64,000 nucleotides of DNA from Stenotrophomonas_A sp035629025 (lineage in GTDB: Bacteria > Pseudomonadota > Gammaproteobacteria > Xanthomonadales > Xanthomonadaceae): NCBI GenBank assembly GCA_035629025.1, contig DASPIU010000063.1, positions 11,166 to 75,165 of the forward strand, written 5' to 3'. The translations under genes were made by a program, and so were the position numbers. Shown here piece by piece: positions 35,580 through 45,800 of the stretch (positions are counted from its first letter, which is position 1; the number at the start of each line of letters is the position of its first letter). The notes beneath the pieces were generated by a model, which ran no database searches, was not told the origin of the DNA, and saw nothing but the letters and a program-made list of their open reading frames with translations.

Positions 35580-36293
35580 TCAGCCCATCGGCTGGGCAAT
35601 ATCGGCGATGCGGTAGCCGGCGCTCTGCACGGTGTGCAACAGCGGACGGTCGAACGGCTTGTCGATGATCTTGCGCAGGTTGTACAGATGGCTGCGCAGG
35701 GTGTCCGAATCCGGCAAGCCGTTGCCCCAGATCTCGCGCTCGATTTCCTGCCGGGTCACCACGCGCGGCGACTCGCGCATCAGGATCGTCAACAGGCGCA
35801 GGCCGATCGGCGACAGCTGCAGCTCGGTGCCGGCACGGGTGGCGCGCATGCTCACCGGGTCCAGCACCAGGTCGGCGACCTTGAGCACTTCCGAACCCAC
35901 CTGGCGACGTTCGCGGCGGATCAGCGCGCGCAGGCGGGCTTCCAGTTCCTGGATCGCGAACGGCTTGGTCAGGTAGTCATCGGCGCCAAAGCCAAGCCCG
36001 GTGAGCTTGTCGTCCAGCGTGTCGCGGGCGGTCAGCATCAGGACAGGCGTGGACTTGCGCGCGTCATTGCGCAGGCGGCGGCACACTTCGATGCCATCCA
36101 GGCGCGGCAGCATGAGGTCGAGCACGACGACGTCATAGCTGTTCTCGGCGGCCAGGCGGTAGCCGTCCAGGCCGTCACAGGCGTAGTCCACCTCGAAGCC
36201 ACGGCCTTCCAGGTATTCGCCAATCATCTCGGAGATATTGCGGTTGTCTTCTACGACCAGCACGAGGCCGGACGTTTCCTTGGTCTGACGCAT
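35580..36293 (-). CDS. OmpR-family response regulator, VgrR/ColR-like
   Basis: A DNA-binding response regulator of 237 residues. The receiver domain has the acidic pair in LVLVVEDNRNISEMIGEYLE and the phospho-Asp at about 59 in YDVVVLDLMLPRLDG. The switch Thr and Lys are in LMLTARDT and DYLTKPFAIQELEARL. The C-terminal winged helix includes VVTRQEIEREIWG and LRSHLYNLRKIIDKPF. The ATG at 36293 is preceded by GAGGAG, while the longer frame has no such site. Its partner is the kinase gene downstream. Confidence 0.9.
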   Translation of the reverse strand: MRQTKETSGLVLVVEDNRNISEMIGEYLEGRGFEVDYACDGLDGYRLAAENSYDVVVLDLMLPRLDGIEVCRRLRNDARKSTPVLMLTARDTLDDKLTGLGFGADDYLTKPFAIQELEARLRALIRRERRQVGSEVLKVADLVLDPVSMRATRAGTELQLSPIGLRLLTILMRESPRVVTRQEIEREIWGNGLPDSDTLRSHLYNLRKIIDKPFDRPLLHTVQSAGYRIADIAQPMG

Positions 36294-36384
36294 GGAGGCT
36301 CCTCGGTCTTCAGCTTTGTGAAACATGCCCGATCGCGGGTGGATGGGATGTGAAGGCCGAGGACGGCCCCGTCACGCCACAGAA

Positions 36385-37044
36385 TCAACGACTTAACAGA
36401 GGCCTCAGCGCGGGCCAGACCGTCTCCAGCACCTTCGGCTGCGCCGCCGCGGTGGGATGCAGGCCATCGGCCTGCATCAGCTGCGGCTGCAGGGCCACGC
36501 CCTCCAGCAGGAACGGCACCAGGGCCACGTGGTGGCGCGCGGCAAGGTCGGCATAGGTCTTGCGCAGCCGCGCGCGGTAGGCCGGGCCATAGTTCGGCGG
36601 CACATCGATGCCCAGCAGCAATACCTTGGCGCCGGCGCCCTGCCCCAGCGCGATCATCTTCTCCAGGTTGCCCTGCAGCTGTGCCGGGCTGAGGCCGCGC
36701 AGGGCGTCGTTGCCGCCCAGTTCGATCACCAGCACGCCGGGGCGATGCTTCTGCAGCAGGCCCGGCAGCCGGGTCAGCGCGCCGGAAGTGGTCTCGCCGC
36801 TGATGCTGGCATTGATCACGGCCGGTGGCGCCTTCATCTGTTGCCTCAGGCGCTGGTCCAGCAAACTGACCCACCCGGCCTCCACCGGGATGTTGTGGGC
36901 CGCGCTGAGGCTGTCGCCAAGCACCAGGATCGGCGCGGGCGGCGCGGTTACCGGACCTTTGGCATAAGCAAGCCAGGGCAGGAACAGCCAGCATGCCAGC
37001 AGCCAGTACCACCGTAGTCCGTGCCCACCCCAGGTTCCACGCAT
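36385..37044 (-). CDS. tesA: Arylesterase / thioesterase I / lysophospholipase L1 (TesA)
   Basis: A periplasmic SGNH hydrolase of 219 residues. After a signal segment (WYWLLACWLFLPWLAYA) come ILVLGDSLSAAHNIP (GDSL, Ser nucleophile), INASISGETTSGALTRL, VIELGGNDALRGL (Asn) and MQADGLHPTAAAQP (Asp/His). The order and length match E. coli TesA (208). GAGGA stands before the ATG at 37044. It is divergent from an ABC ATPase/permease pair exactly as tesA is from ybbA-ybbP in E. coli. Confidence 0.93.
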   Translation of the reverse strand: MRGTWGGHGLRWYWLLACWLFLPWLAYAKGPVTAPPAPILVLGDSLSAAHNIPVEAGWVSLLDQRLRQQMKAPPAVINASISGETTSGALTRLPGLLQKHRPGVLVIELGGNDALRGLSPAQLQGNLEKMIALGQGAGAKVLLLGIDVPPNYGPAYRARLRKTYADLAARHHVALVPFLLEGVALQPQLMQADGLHPTAAAQPKVLETVWPALRPLLSR

Positions 37045-37086
37045 CGGAGATTCCTCATCGACAGTCTGCCTTCCTCCCAGCCTACC

Positions 37087-37761
37087 GTGATCGATGCCCG
37101 TGGCGTCGGCAAGTCCGTCGCCGGACCCGAAGGTACCTTGCACATCCTCGACGACATCGAGCTGCGCATCGCCGAAGGTGACAGCGTCGCGATCGTCGGT
37201 GCCTCCGGCTCGGGCAAGACCACCCTGCTCGGCCTGCTCGCCGGGCTCGACCTGCCCAGCCGCGGCAGCATCAGCCTGGCCGGGCAGGCGCTGGGCACGC
37301 TGGACGAAGAGGCGCGCGCCGCATTGCGCGCGCGCGAAGTCGGCTTCGTGTTCCAGAGCTTCCATCTGCTGCCTTCGCTGACCGCCGAGGAAAACGTGGC
37401 CCTGCCGCTGGAACTGGCCGGACGCGAGGATTCGGCGCGGGTGCGCGAAGTGCTGCAGGCCGTCGGCCTGGCGGCGCGCGCGCGGCATTATCCGCGCCAG
37501 CTCTCCGGTGGCGAACAGCAGCGCGTGGCGATCGCGCGCGCCTTCGTCGGCCGCCCGCGCATCCTGTTTGCCGACGAACCCACCGGCAGCCTCGACCACG
37601 CCACCGGTCGCCACGTCAGCGACCTGCTGTTCGCGCTCAACGCCGGCAGTGGCACCACGCTGGTATTGGTCACCCATGACCTGCATCTGGCGCAGCGCTG
37701 CCGCCATGTCTACCGCATCGACGAAGGCCGCCTGCAACTGCAGCCCGGCGTGGCCGCATGA
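37087..37761 (+). CDS. ybbA: ABC transporter ATP-binding protein YbbA-like
   Basis: An ATPase of the LolD/MacB group, about 224 residues. Walker A is GASGSGKTTLLGLLAGL, the signature motif is QLSGGEQQRVAIARAF, Walker B is ILFADEPTGSLDHATG, and the H-loop is LVLVTHDLHLA. The frame is open from a GTG at 37021 that would overlap the divergent tesA start. By comparison with YbbA the GTG at 37087 (VIDARGVGKSV) is the likelier start, though no clear ribosome site is seen. The stop overlaps the permease ATG by 4 bp. Confidence 0.9.
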   Translation: MIDARGVGKSVAGPEGTLHILDDIELRIAEGDSVAIVGASGSGKTTLLGLLAGLDLPSRGSISLAGQALGTLDEEARAALRAREVGFVFQSFHLLPSLTAEENVALPLELAGREDSARVREVLQAVGLAARARHYPRQLSGGEQQRVAIARAFVGRPRILFADEPTGSLDHATGRHVSDLLFALNAGSGTTLVLVTHDLHLAQRCRHVYRIDEGRLQLQPGVAA

Positions 37762-40235
37762 AGCCCTGGCGCCAGGCCGCAAGGGCGACGCGGCGCGAAT
37801 TCCTCGCCGGTGACCTGCTCACCGTGTTCGCCGCGCTGGTGCTGGGCGTGGCGGTGATGACCGCGGTCGGCACGCTGGTCAACCGCGTCACCCTGGCCCT
37901 CACCGACAGCGCCGCCGAAGTGCTCGGCGGCGACCTCGGCGTCAGCGGCCGCCAGGAAATTCCCGCCAGCTTTGAAACCGAAGCGCAGCGCCGCGGCCTG
38001 CGTCATGCACGCATGGTCAGCTTCCCGAGCGTGCTGTTCCATGGCGAGAACAGCCAGATGGCGAGCATCCGCGCGGTGGGTGCGGGCTATCCGCTGCGCG
38101 GCACGCTGCTGGTCAGCGCCGCGCCCGGTGCCGCCGCGCGCACCGCGGCACCGCCAGCCGCGGGCCAGGCCTACGCCGATCCGCGACTGCTCGACGCGCT
38201 CGGACTGCGCGTGGGCGATGCACTGGAGTTCGGCGCCGGCCATGTGCGCATTGCCGGCGTGCTGGCCGCCGAGCCGGATGCTTCCGGCGAACTGCTGCAA
38301 CTGGCGCCGCCGCTGATGGTCAACCGCGCCGACGTGGACAGCGCCGGCCTGCTCGGTCCGGGCAGCCGCGCTTCGTACCGGCTGATGTTCGCGGGCGCGG
38401 CGGCCGACATCGCCAGCTTCCGCGAATGGCTCAAGCCGCGCGCTGGCGACTGGCGCCTGGTCGGCATCGAGGACACCCAGCGCGGCCTGCGCAGCGCCTT
38501 CGATCGCGCCGGCCGCTTCCTCGCCCTGGCCGCGCTGCTGGCGGTGCTGCTGTCCGGCGTGGCGACCGCGCTGGCCGCCAATCGCTACGCGGTGCGCCGC
38601 ATCGACCAGGTCGCGGTGCTGCGCTGCCTGGGCGCACGCCAGCGCGACATTCTCGCGACGTTCGTGCTGCAGTTGCTGTTCACCGCGGTGCCGGCCTGCG
38701 TGCTCGGCGTGGCGCTGGGCATGGCGGTGCAGTCCGGTCTGGTGGAATTGCTCGGCAACCTGGTGCCCAACCGCCTGCCGTTGCCGCAGGCGGCACCCGC
38801 ATTGACCGGCGCCGGCATCGGCCTGCTGCTGCTGGTCGGTTTCGCCCTGCCGCCGTTGCTGCGTCTGCGCGGGGTGCCGCCAATGCGTGTGCTCAACCGC
38901 AGCTTTGCCGCGACCCCGCCGGTCTCGCTGCTGGCCTACGCCGCGGCCTTGGCCGCCACGCTTGCGCTCACCGTGCAGGCCACCGGCGACGCGCGGTTGG
39001 CGGCGTGGGTGCTGGGCGGGCTCGGCAGTCTGGCCATCGCCTCCGGTCTGGCCGGTGCGGGGTTGCTGTGGGCACTGCGACTGCTGCAGCACCGCACGCA
39101 CGGCGCGTGGCGATTGGGCCTGGCCGCACTGGCACGGCGCCGCGCGCTGAGCGTGCTGCAACTGGTCGGCCTGTCGTTGTCGCTGTGCGCGCTGCTGTTG
39201 CTGGCGGTGGTCGGCCCGGGGCTGTTGAACCAGTGGCAGCAGCGCCTGCCCGCCGATACACCGAACTACTTCCTGATGAACATCCAGGCCGAGCAGGCAC
39301 CCACGGTGCTGGCGCGGTTGCGCGCGCTGGGCGTGGCCACACCGGCGGTCGAGCCGTTCGGCACCGGGCGCCTGCTCAGCATCAACGGCCGGCCGCCGCA
39401 GCGGCAGGATCGCGAGGCCGAACCCGACGATGACGGCAACCGCCCGGTCAACTTCTCCTGGCGCCATGACTTCCCGCCCGCCAATACGCTCATTGCCGGG
39501 CGCTTCTGGCAGCCGGGCAGCCGCGCCGCCGAAGCCTCGGTCGAGGAAGGCTGGGCGCAACGCTATGGCGTGGGCCTGGGCGACCGCATCACCCTGCTGC
39601 TCGGCGAGCAGGAACGCAGCTTCACCGTCACCAGCCTGCGCAAGGCCGAGTGGGATTCGTTCCGGGTGAACTTCTTCCTGCTGCTCAACGAGGGCGCGGT
39701 GGGCGACGCGCCCTACAACCTGATCTCCAGTTTCCACCTGCCGCGTGCGCAGGCTTCCGGGCTGGGCGCGCTGACCCGCGAATTCCCCAACGTATCGGTG
39801 CTGGATATCGACGCCATCCTGATGCGCGTGCGCGAGGTCATGACCCGCGTCGGCCAGGCGGTGCAACTGGTGATGGGCTTCAGCCTGATGGCCGGCCTGC
39901 TGGTGCTGCTGGCGGCATTGCAGTCCACGGCCGGCGAGCGCCGCTACGACAGCGCGGTGCTGCGCACGCTGGGCGCGCGCCGCGCGCAGTTGCGTGGCGC
40001 GGTGCTGGTGGAGTTCGGTGCCCTTGGCCTGTGCGCGGCGCTGCTGGCCACGCTGGCGGCGGCGGTCATCGGCACGCTGGTGGCGGCACAGGTGTTCGAG
40101 CTGTCGCTACCGGCGCCGTGGCCCGCGCTGCTGCTCGGCGGCGCGCTCGGCGTGGCGCTGAGCATGCTGGCCGGCTGGTGGGGCACGCGGCGGGTGCTGC
40201 GCGTGCCACCGGCGCTGGCCTTGCGCGAGGAGTAG
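37758..40235 (+). CDS. ybbP: FtsX-like ABC transporter permease YbbP-like
   Basis: A permease of 825 residues, close to E. coli YbbP (804). It has an N-terminal helix (FLAGDLLTVFAALVLGVAVM), a large periplasmic domain with TEAQRRGLRHARMVSFPSVL, and about ten helices in two FtsX domains, for example FLALAALLAVLLSGVATALA and VQLVMGFSLMAGLLVLLAAL. RIDQVAVLRCLGARQRDILA and RYDSAVLRTLGARRAQLRGA are the paired coupling motifs. It is likely to extract or move a lipophilic substrate with YbbA. The physiological role is not established. Confidence 0.92.
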   Translation: MKPWRQAARATRREFLAGDLLTVFAALVLGVAVMTAVGTLVNRVTLALTDSAAEVLGGDLGVSGRQEIPASFETEAQRRGLRHARMVSFPSVLFHGENSQMASIRAVGAGYPLRGTLLVSAAPGAAARTAAPPAAGQAYADPRLLDALGLRVGDALEFGAGHVRIAGVLAAEPDASGELLQLAPPLMVNRADVDSAGLLGPGSRASYRLMFAGAAADIASFREWLKPRAGDWRLVGIEDTQRGLRSAFDRAGRFLALAALLAVLLSGVATALAANRYAVRRIDQVAVLRCLGARQRDILATFVLQLLFTAVPACVLGVALGMAVQSGLVELLGNLVPNRLPLPQAAPALTGAGIGLLLLVGFALPPLLRLRGVPPMRVLNRSFAATPPVSLLAYAAALAATLALTVQATGDARLAAWVLGGLGSLAIASGLAGAGLLWALRLLQHRTHGAWRLGLAALARRRALSVLQLVGLSLSLCALLLLAVVGPGLLNQWQQRLPADTPNYFLMNIQAEQAPTVLARLRALGVATPAVEPFGTGRLLSINGRPPQRQDREAEPDDDGNRPVNFSWRHDFPPANTLIAGRFWQPGSRAAEASVEEGWAQRYGVGLGDRITLLLGEQERSFTVTSLRKAEWDSFRVNFFLLLNEGAVGDAPYNLISSFHLPRAQASGLGALTREFPNVSVLDIDAILMRVREVMTRVGQAVQLVMGFSLMAGLLVLLAALQSTAGERRYDSAVLRTLGARRAQLRGAVLVEFGALGLCAALLATLAAAVIGTLVAAQVFELSLPAPWPALLLGGALGVALSMLAGWWGTRRVLRVPPALALREE

Positions 40236-40256
40236 CGGCCACGGCCACCGCCGCGT

Positions 40257-41612
40257 TCAATAGCTCGCGTCGAAGGCGAAGATCGGCTGGCGCGACTTCC
40301 ACAGACCGCGGGTGAAGTCCGGGAAATCCAGCGTCTGGTAGCCCTGCGCGATGGACTGCTCCGAGAGCGGCGTAATGGCGCTCCAGGTCACCGCATCGAA
40401 GATGTCGATGGGCATCGGCGCCCTGGCCTTCAACGCACCGATGAACGCGTGGATGACGAAGTAGTCCATGCCGCCGTGACCAGCGCCTTCGGCATCCTTT
40501 GCGTGCTTGCGCCACAGCGGATGATCGAACTCGTCCTGGTAGGTCTGGAACGGCTCCCACTTGTGCGCGGGGCTGCGCCCTTCGATGTGGATGGACTGGT
40601 TGAGGTCCATCCACAGCCCGCGCGTCCCCTGCACGCGGAAGCCCAGCGAGTACGGCCGCGGCAGCGAGGTATCGTGCTGCAGCAGGATCGTCTCGCCGTT
40701 CTCGCATGCCAGCGTCGTGGTGACGACATCGCCCAGCTTGAACCCGACCTGCGTGCTCGGATGGCTGGTGCCGCCGCTTTGCGCCACCGTGTATGCGTGC
40801 AGGCCACGCGCCTTGCTGGCAAAACTGTTGATGCGCGTGAAACGGTTGCCGCGGTTGATGCCCGTGTACATCGCGCAGGGCCCGATGCCATGGCTGGGAT
40901 ACAGTTCGCCATTGCGGTTGACCGAATGGGCGGTACGCCAGCGCGCTTCGGACCACGCCTTCGGGCCGAACTCAACGCCGCCACCGTATGGCTGTTCCGG
41001 ATTGCCGGCGTTGAACTTCACGGCGCGCAGATCGTGCTGGTAACCGCCTTGCAGGTGCACCAGTTCACCGAACAGCCCCGCGCGCACCATCTGCAATGCA
41101 GCCATCACGTCGCGGCGGTAGCAGACATTTTCCAGCAGCATGTACGGCGTGCCGGTTCGCAGCTGGGTTTCCAGCACGTCCCAGTGATCCTGCAGGGTGA
41201 TCCCGGCGACCACTTCACAACCCACCGCAACCTTGGCTTCCATGGCGTCCATCGACATCGGCGCATGCCATTCCCACGGTGTGGCGATGATGACGCCATC
41301 GAGCCCGCGCTGCGAAAGCAGGCGTCGATAGGCATGCACGTCGCCATCCTCGCCGTAGATGCGCGGCGCGGGCTTGCTGGCCTTGGCGACCATGTCCGTC
41401 GCCCGCTTCAGCATGATCGGCTCGATATCGCACAGGGCAACCACGTCCACGTCATCGCGCCGCACCAGTTCGCGCAGCAGCACCTGCCCGCGCATGCCGG
41501 TGCCGATCAGGCCGAGCCGCAGGCGCCGCCCCGCCGCCCATGCCGGCATGGCCGGCAGCAGGCTGGTGGCGCCGAGTGCAGCGGTGGTCACAAGGAAGTC
41601 TCTGCGCTTCAT
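40257..41612 (-). CDS. GH109-type NAD-dependent glycosidase (alpha-N-acetylgalactosaminidase-like)
   Basis: A protein of 451 residues of the Gfo/Idh/MocA fold used by glycoside hydrolase family 109, which cleaves glycosides through transient oxidation by bound NAD. The N-terminus MKRRDFLVTTAALGATSLLP has a Tat motif, so it is exported. LRLGLIGTGMRGQVLLRELV binds NAD. Landmarks shared with the Elizabethkingia alpha-NAGA are ATPWEWHAPMSMDAM, LLENVCYRRDVMAALQMVRA, GELVHLQGGYQHDLR and EGAGHGGMDYFVIHAFIG. The ATG at 41612 is preferred over in-frame TTG/GTG codons upstream. It stands alone, convergent with ybbP. Confidence 0.88.
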   Translation of the reverse strand: MKRRDFLVTTAALGATSLLPAMPAWAAGRRLRLGLIGTGMRGQVLLRELVRRDDVDVVALCDIEPIMLKRATDMVAKASKPAPRIYGEDGDVHAYRRLLSQRGLDGVIIATPWEWHAPMSMDAMEAKVAVGCEVVAGITLQDHWDVLETQLRTGTPYMLLENVCYRRDVMAALQMVRAGLFGELVHLQGGYQHDLRAVKFNAGNPEQPYGGGVEFGPKAWSEARWRTAHSVNRNGELYPSHGIGPCAMYTGINRGNRFTRINSFASKARGLHAYTVAQSGGTSHPSTQVGFKLGDVVTTTLACENGETILLQHDTSLPRPYSLGFRVQGTRGLWMDLNQSIHIEGRSPAHKWEPFQTYQDEFDHPLWRKHAKDAEGAGHGGMDYFVIHAFIGALKARAPMPIDIFDAVTWSAITPLSEQSIAQGYQTLDFPDFTRGLWKSRQPIFAFDASY

Positions 41613-41822
41613 CACAAGCAATGCTCCACGTGGAAGGCGCCGTCCGCAGAGGGCGCGAGAAACTCTTCCACGTCGGCCTGCTGCATGCCTGGAAGAGCGC
41701 TTCTGGCGCCAGTATGCGGCATGGCGGTGCGCGCATCAGGCAGCGCGCTACCAGAGTTCACGTGCTTGAAGCCGCCTCGGTCACGCCTTGCGGCGCTGGC
41801 GACCGACGCAGGCGCGCGGCGC

Positions 41823-42839
41823 TCAGGGCGCGACGATGAAGCGCACTTCCACGCGTCGGTTGGGCAGCAGGCATTCCAGCAGCGCGGTGCGCGGCTTCAC
41901 TCCGGCGCACTGCTGCACCTGCTGGCCATCGCCGCGATAGGCGTAGGAGATGCGCTCGGCGCCAATGCCGCGGCCGATCAGCAGGTCGCGCACGGTGCGC
42001 GCGCGGCGCTCGGACAGGCCCTGGTTGTAGTCGTGGCCGCGCCCATCCATGCGGTCGGCATGGCCGATCAGCTCCACTTTCTGCAGCACCAGGCCCTCTT
42101 CGGCGATGCGCGCCAGCGCGCGGTCCAGGCTTTCCAGCGAATGCGAGCGGATGTCGCCGTAGCCGTCGCGGTCGAACTCGAACAGCACGTTGGCGACCAG
42201 CGGCAGTTCGGCCGCCGCGCGCGCGGCAGCGTCCGGCGTGGCCGCGCTGGCGCACTGCCGGGCCATGGCCTCGGCGTCATTGACCAGGTCCTCGGCGATC
42301 TGGATATAAGGCTTGGCGTGGCGCCACTGCTGCTGGTTGAACTCGTTGCCGGCATGCACCAGTTCCACTTCGCCACAGGCCGCGGCCTGCTGCGCGCAGC
42401 TGAAGCCGGCACTGGTCTGCAAGGCGCGCAGGCGCTGCCACAGGTCGTCGCGCAGGTAGCGCGCGTCGTTGACCAGCGGCGTGTCGGTGGGCAGCGCGCT
42501 GACCCCCTGCTCCATCAACGCGACCAGCTTCTCGGACTCGCCGAGGGCGGCCTGCGGGAAGGCGCTGCGGTCGTTGCGCGTGTACTCGTGGAACGACACG
42601 TCGAGCCAGCACTGAGCCTTGGACAGGCCGTAGTCGCGCAGCGGGCGTCCAGCATCATTGAGGCCGCGGATGCGGTCCTGCACGGACTGGTAGCCCTGCA
42701 GGTCGGCGGCAATGGCCTCATCGGTGATGCGTTGGGGCGGCGGCGTCAGCCGGGTCTGCGCGGGGGCGGCCAGGGCCGTACCGCCGAGCAGGACGGCAAC
42801 GGCGGCGGACAGGGCAAGGCGGTTGCAATACAAGGTCAT
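41823..42839 (-). CDS. OmpA-family outer-membrane/peptidoglycan-linking protein
   Basis: A protein of 338 residues. The signal peptide LALSAAVAVLLGGTALAAPA leads to a helical region of about 180 residues of unknown fold (GYQSVQDRIRGLNDAGRPLR, then FSCAQQAAACGEVELVHAG). The C-terminal 120 residues are an OmpA-C domain: LVANVLFEFDRDGYGDIRSH, VELIGHADRMDGRGHDYNQG and LSERRARTVRDLLIGRG, with the Asp/Arg pair that holds diaminopimelate in peptidoglycan. GAGGA precedes the ATG. It is the last gene of the giant-protein operon, 10 bp after the barrel gene. Confidence 0.88.
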   Translation of the reverse strand: MTLYCNRLALSAAVAVLLGGTALAAPAQTRLTPPPQRITDEAIAADLQGYQSVQDRIRGLNDAGRPLRDYGLSKAQCWLDVSFHEYTRNDRSAFPQAALGESEKLVALMEQGVSALPTDTPLVNDARYLRDDLWQRLRALQTSAGFSCAQQAAACGEVELVHAGNEFNQQQWRHAKPYIQIAEDLVNDAEAMARQCASAATPDAAARAAAELPLVANVLFEFDRDGYGDIRSHSLESLDRALARIAEEGLVLQKVELIGHADRMDGRGHDYNQGLSERRARTVRDLLIGRGIGAERISYAYRGDGQQVQQCAGVKPRTALLECLLPNRRVEVRFIVAP

Positions 42840-42849
42840 CTGGTTGTCC

Positions 42850-45800
42850 TCAGCGCGTCGGGTCGCGGTAGCGCACCGGGTCCCGGCGCAACAGGTCTTC
42901 GTCGAATTTGAAGCGCAGGCGCAGGAAGAAGCCCTGCTGCGTGTACTCGTAGCCGGACAGGTCACGGTCGCCCTCGAAGCCGGACCAGTTGTAGCCAGCC
43001 GACAGCCACAGGTTCTGCCGCAGCAGGCGCCCCACTTCCAGGCCGTAGCCGTACTGGTTGCCGCCGTCCTGGCCGCGGAAGGTCGCGCCGAGCACGCCGA
43101 TGTCCCAGTTCTCGGTCAGGTCATAGACCAGCCGGCCGGACAGCAGTACGGCATGGAAGCGGCTGTCCACGCGCCCGCCATCGGCATAGGCGAAGCGATC
43201 CTGCTGCCATTTGCCGGCCACGCGCCCGGTCAGCCACCACGGCCGCGACGGATGCCAGTCGGCATGGGTGGAGACGATGTGCGCGCGCGTGCGGATGTCC
43301 TGGCTGCTGCCATCCACTGCCTGCCCGTCCACCAGCACCAGGCCGCTCTCGTCGCGTTCGAGCTTGTACTCGTAGCGCGCCAGCGCATTGACCCGGTTGG
43401 TGTCGGTGTCGCGATAGGCCACGCCGAGCTGGAAGCGGTTCTGCAGCACGTCGCCACGCGCGGCATAGTCGGTGGACAACAGGTAGTTGCGCCCGAGCAA
43501 GGTCCAGTCGCGACTGAGCTTGCGCGCCAGCATGAACTGCAGCAGCGTGGTGTTGAATGCCTCGTCGGTGTCGGTGCTGGCGACGTCGCCGCTGATGCGG
43601 TGCTCCACGCGCACCGCGCCGCGCCACAGCGGGTTGGCGCTGTAGTCCAGTGCCAGCGCCAGGCCGGTGGCATCGCCGGTGGTGCCGTCGTAGACCTTGA
43701 CCCGTTCGGCCGAACTGCTCAGGCGCACGCCCTCGGCGATATCCCAGTTGTTGCGGATGCCGGAGGCGGCCTGCACATCGCGGCCGCTGATCGCATCACG
43801 CATGCGGTACTCGGAGAAGGCCTGGGTGTCGCGCATGTAGCTGGTGTCCACGCCGAACACCAGCGCATCGGCCTCGCGGTCGGTGGTGGTGATGCCGTAG
43901 GCGCTGGTCAGGCCGGTCTGCTTCTCGTAGCGGCCATACACGCGGCTGCGCTCGAACACCTGGTAGTCCACGCCGGCGGCCACGCGCTGGCGGTCCTCGC
44001 CGGACACGCCCTGCTCGTATTCGGCGCCGACGCTGAGCTTGTCGCTGGCACGGTAGCCGGCGCCCAGGCGCACGCTGTCCGATTCCAGGCGCGTGCCGAC
44101 CGGCAGGTCGCTGGCGGTGCCGGTAATCGCGCTGCTGGAGCCGATCACCGGCAGGCCGGTCAACGTATCCAGCGGCTGCTGCCCATAGCCCAGCGCGCCA
44201 CCGCCAGCGCCGGTGGCAAAGCCGCCGGTGAGTCCGCCGGCATCGCCATAGCCCAGCGGCGAGGTCCACGGCGAATACGCGCCGACGGTTTCGCGGATCG
44301 AGCGCCAGCCCATGTCCAGGGTGAGCTTGTCGGTGGCCTTGACGCGTGCGCCGAGACCGCCGGCATCGCGCTTGCCGCCATCGGGGTTGCGGTCCTCGCT
44401 GCGCAGGCCTTCGACATACAGCTCCAGGCGCGCGTTGAGGTGGTAGGCCACATCGACGTTGTACTCGCCGCGCCCGCCGAACAGCGGCGAGGCCGGGTTG
44501 TTGAAGCCCGGGTCGGTACGCGCGGCGAACACGCTGGCGTCCAGGCGCTCACCGTCGTGGTCGAACTGCACGCGCCAGGCGTCGCCTTCCACATCGCCAC
44601 TGAGGTCCTGCAGGCCGGGCGTTGCGACCTGGTTGATCGAGTTGGTGTTGACCTCGCTCTGGGTCCGCGCGAACTCCACGGCCAACGCGGTGTGCTCGCC
44701 AAAGCGGTAGCCGGCGTTGGCGCTGCCCATGCGGAAGGGCGCGAACGGATTGCGGTCATCCACCACCGAACCGCCCAGCTCCAGGGCATCAGTGGCGCGC
44801 CACTGGCCATCGGCGCCATACACCCAGAACGACTCGGTGCCCTGGTCCAGTTCGTAGGTGATGCGCAGCGACACCGGGTTGAGATTGCTGTCGAAGCTGG
44901 GCAGGAACTGGTTCAGCAGGATGCGTCCGGAGAACGGCTCGAAGCTGTAGTCCACCAGCCGCGCCAGCGGCGTGACCGCGACGATGCGCGAGGGCTGGTT
45001 GCGGTCGCGTACCACGACCTCGACGCGCTCGCTGCCTTCCAGCACCGCGTTGTTGCGCAGCGCGTACGGGCCGCTGCCCTGGCTGGCGAATTCCTCGATC
45101 ACCTGGCGCAGCGAATCCTGGATCGCGAACACGTTGGAGCGCACGCGGGCGTTCTCGTAGTGCCAGCCCAGGCCGGTGGCGGTGCGGTTGTAGGTGCCCA
45201 GGCTGCGCTGCGGCACGCTGCCGCGCGCGCCGATGCCGGTCGCCGTGGCCAGGGTGTCGCCGGTCTGGAAGTCGCCATACAGCAGGTAGCTGTGCTGGTT
45301 GTCCACGCGCACGTACAGCCGCTCGGCCGAGCGTGCGTCAAAGCCGCGCAGTGAGGCGTCGCCGTAGACCGGGTAGAACTCCTCGGGCTGGATGTCGTGC
45401 AGCAGCCGGCCACGCACCTGCTTGTCCGAATCGTAGGCGGCGGTCAGCAGGTATTCGCCCTTGATCCGGCCCTTGACGAAGAACGCGGTGCGCGCGGCGG
45501 CACTGGCCTTGCCATGGTTGAACTGCTTCTCCCAGCGGCGGATGTCGCGCTCGAACACGTCGTCGTGATCCACCGGCGCCAGCAGGGTGCTGTTGTCGCG
45601 GCGGCGGAAGTTGATCACGCCCTCGATCAGGCCGGTGGCGATCATCTCGCGCATTTCCGGCACGAACGCAATCGCACCCTCGGCGCTGAGGCCGCGCGCG
45701 GTGACGCGCAGCACCACGTCCTGCGGCTGGTCCGGCGCGAGCAGATCGAATTCGGCCACGCCGTCGTGCAGCAGCAACTGCACGCCGGGCGCGACGCGGT

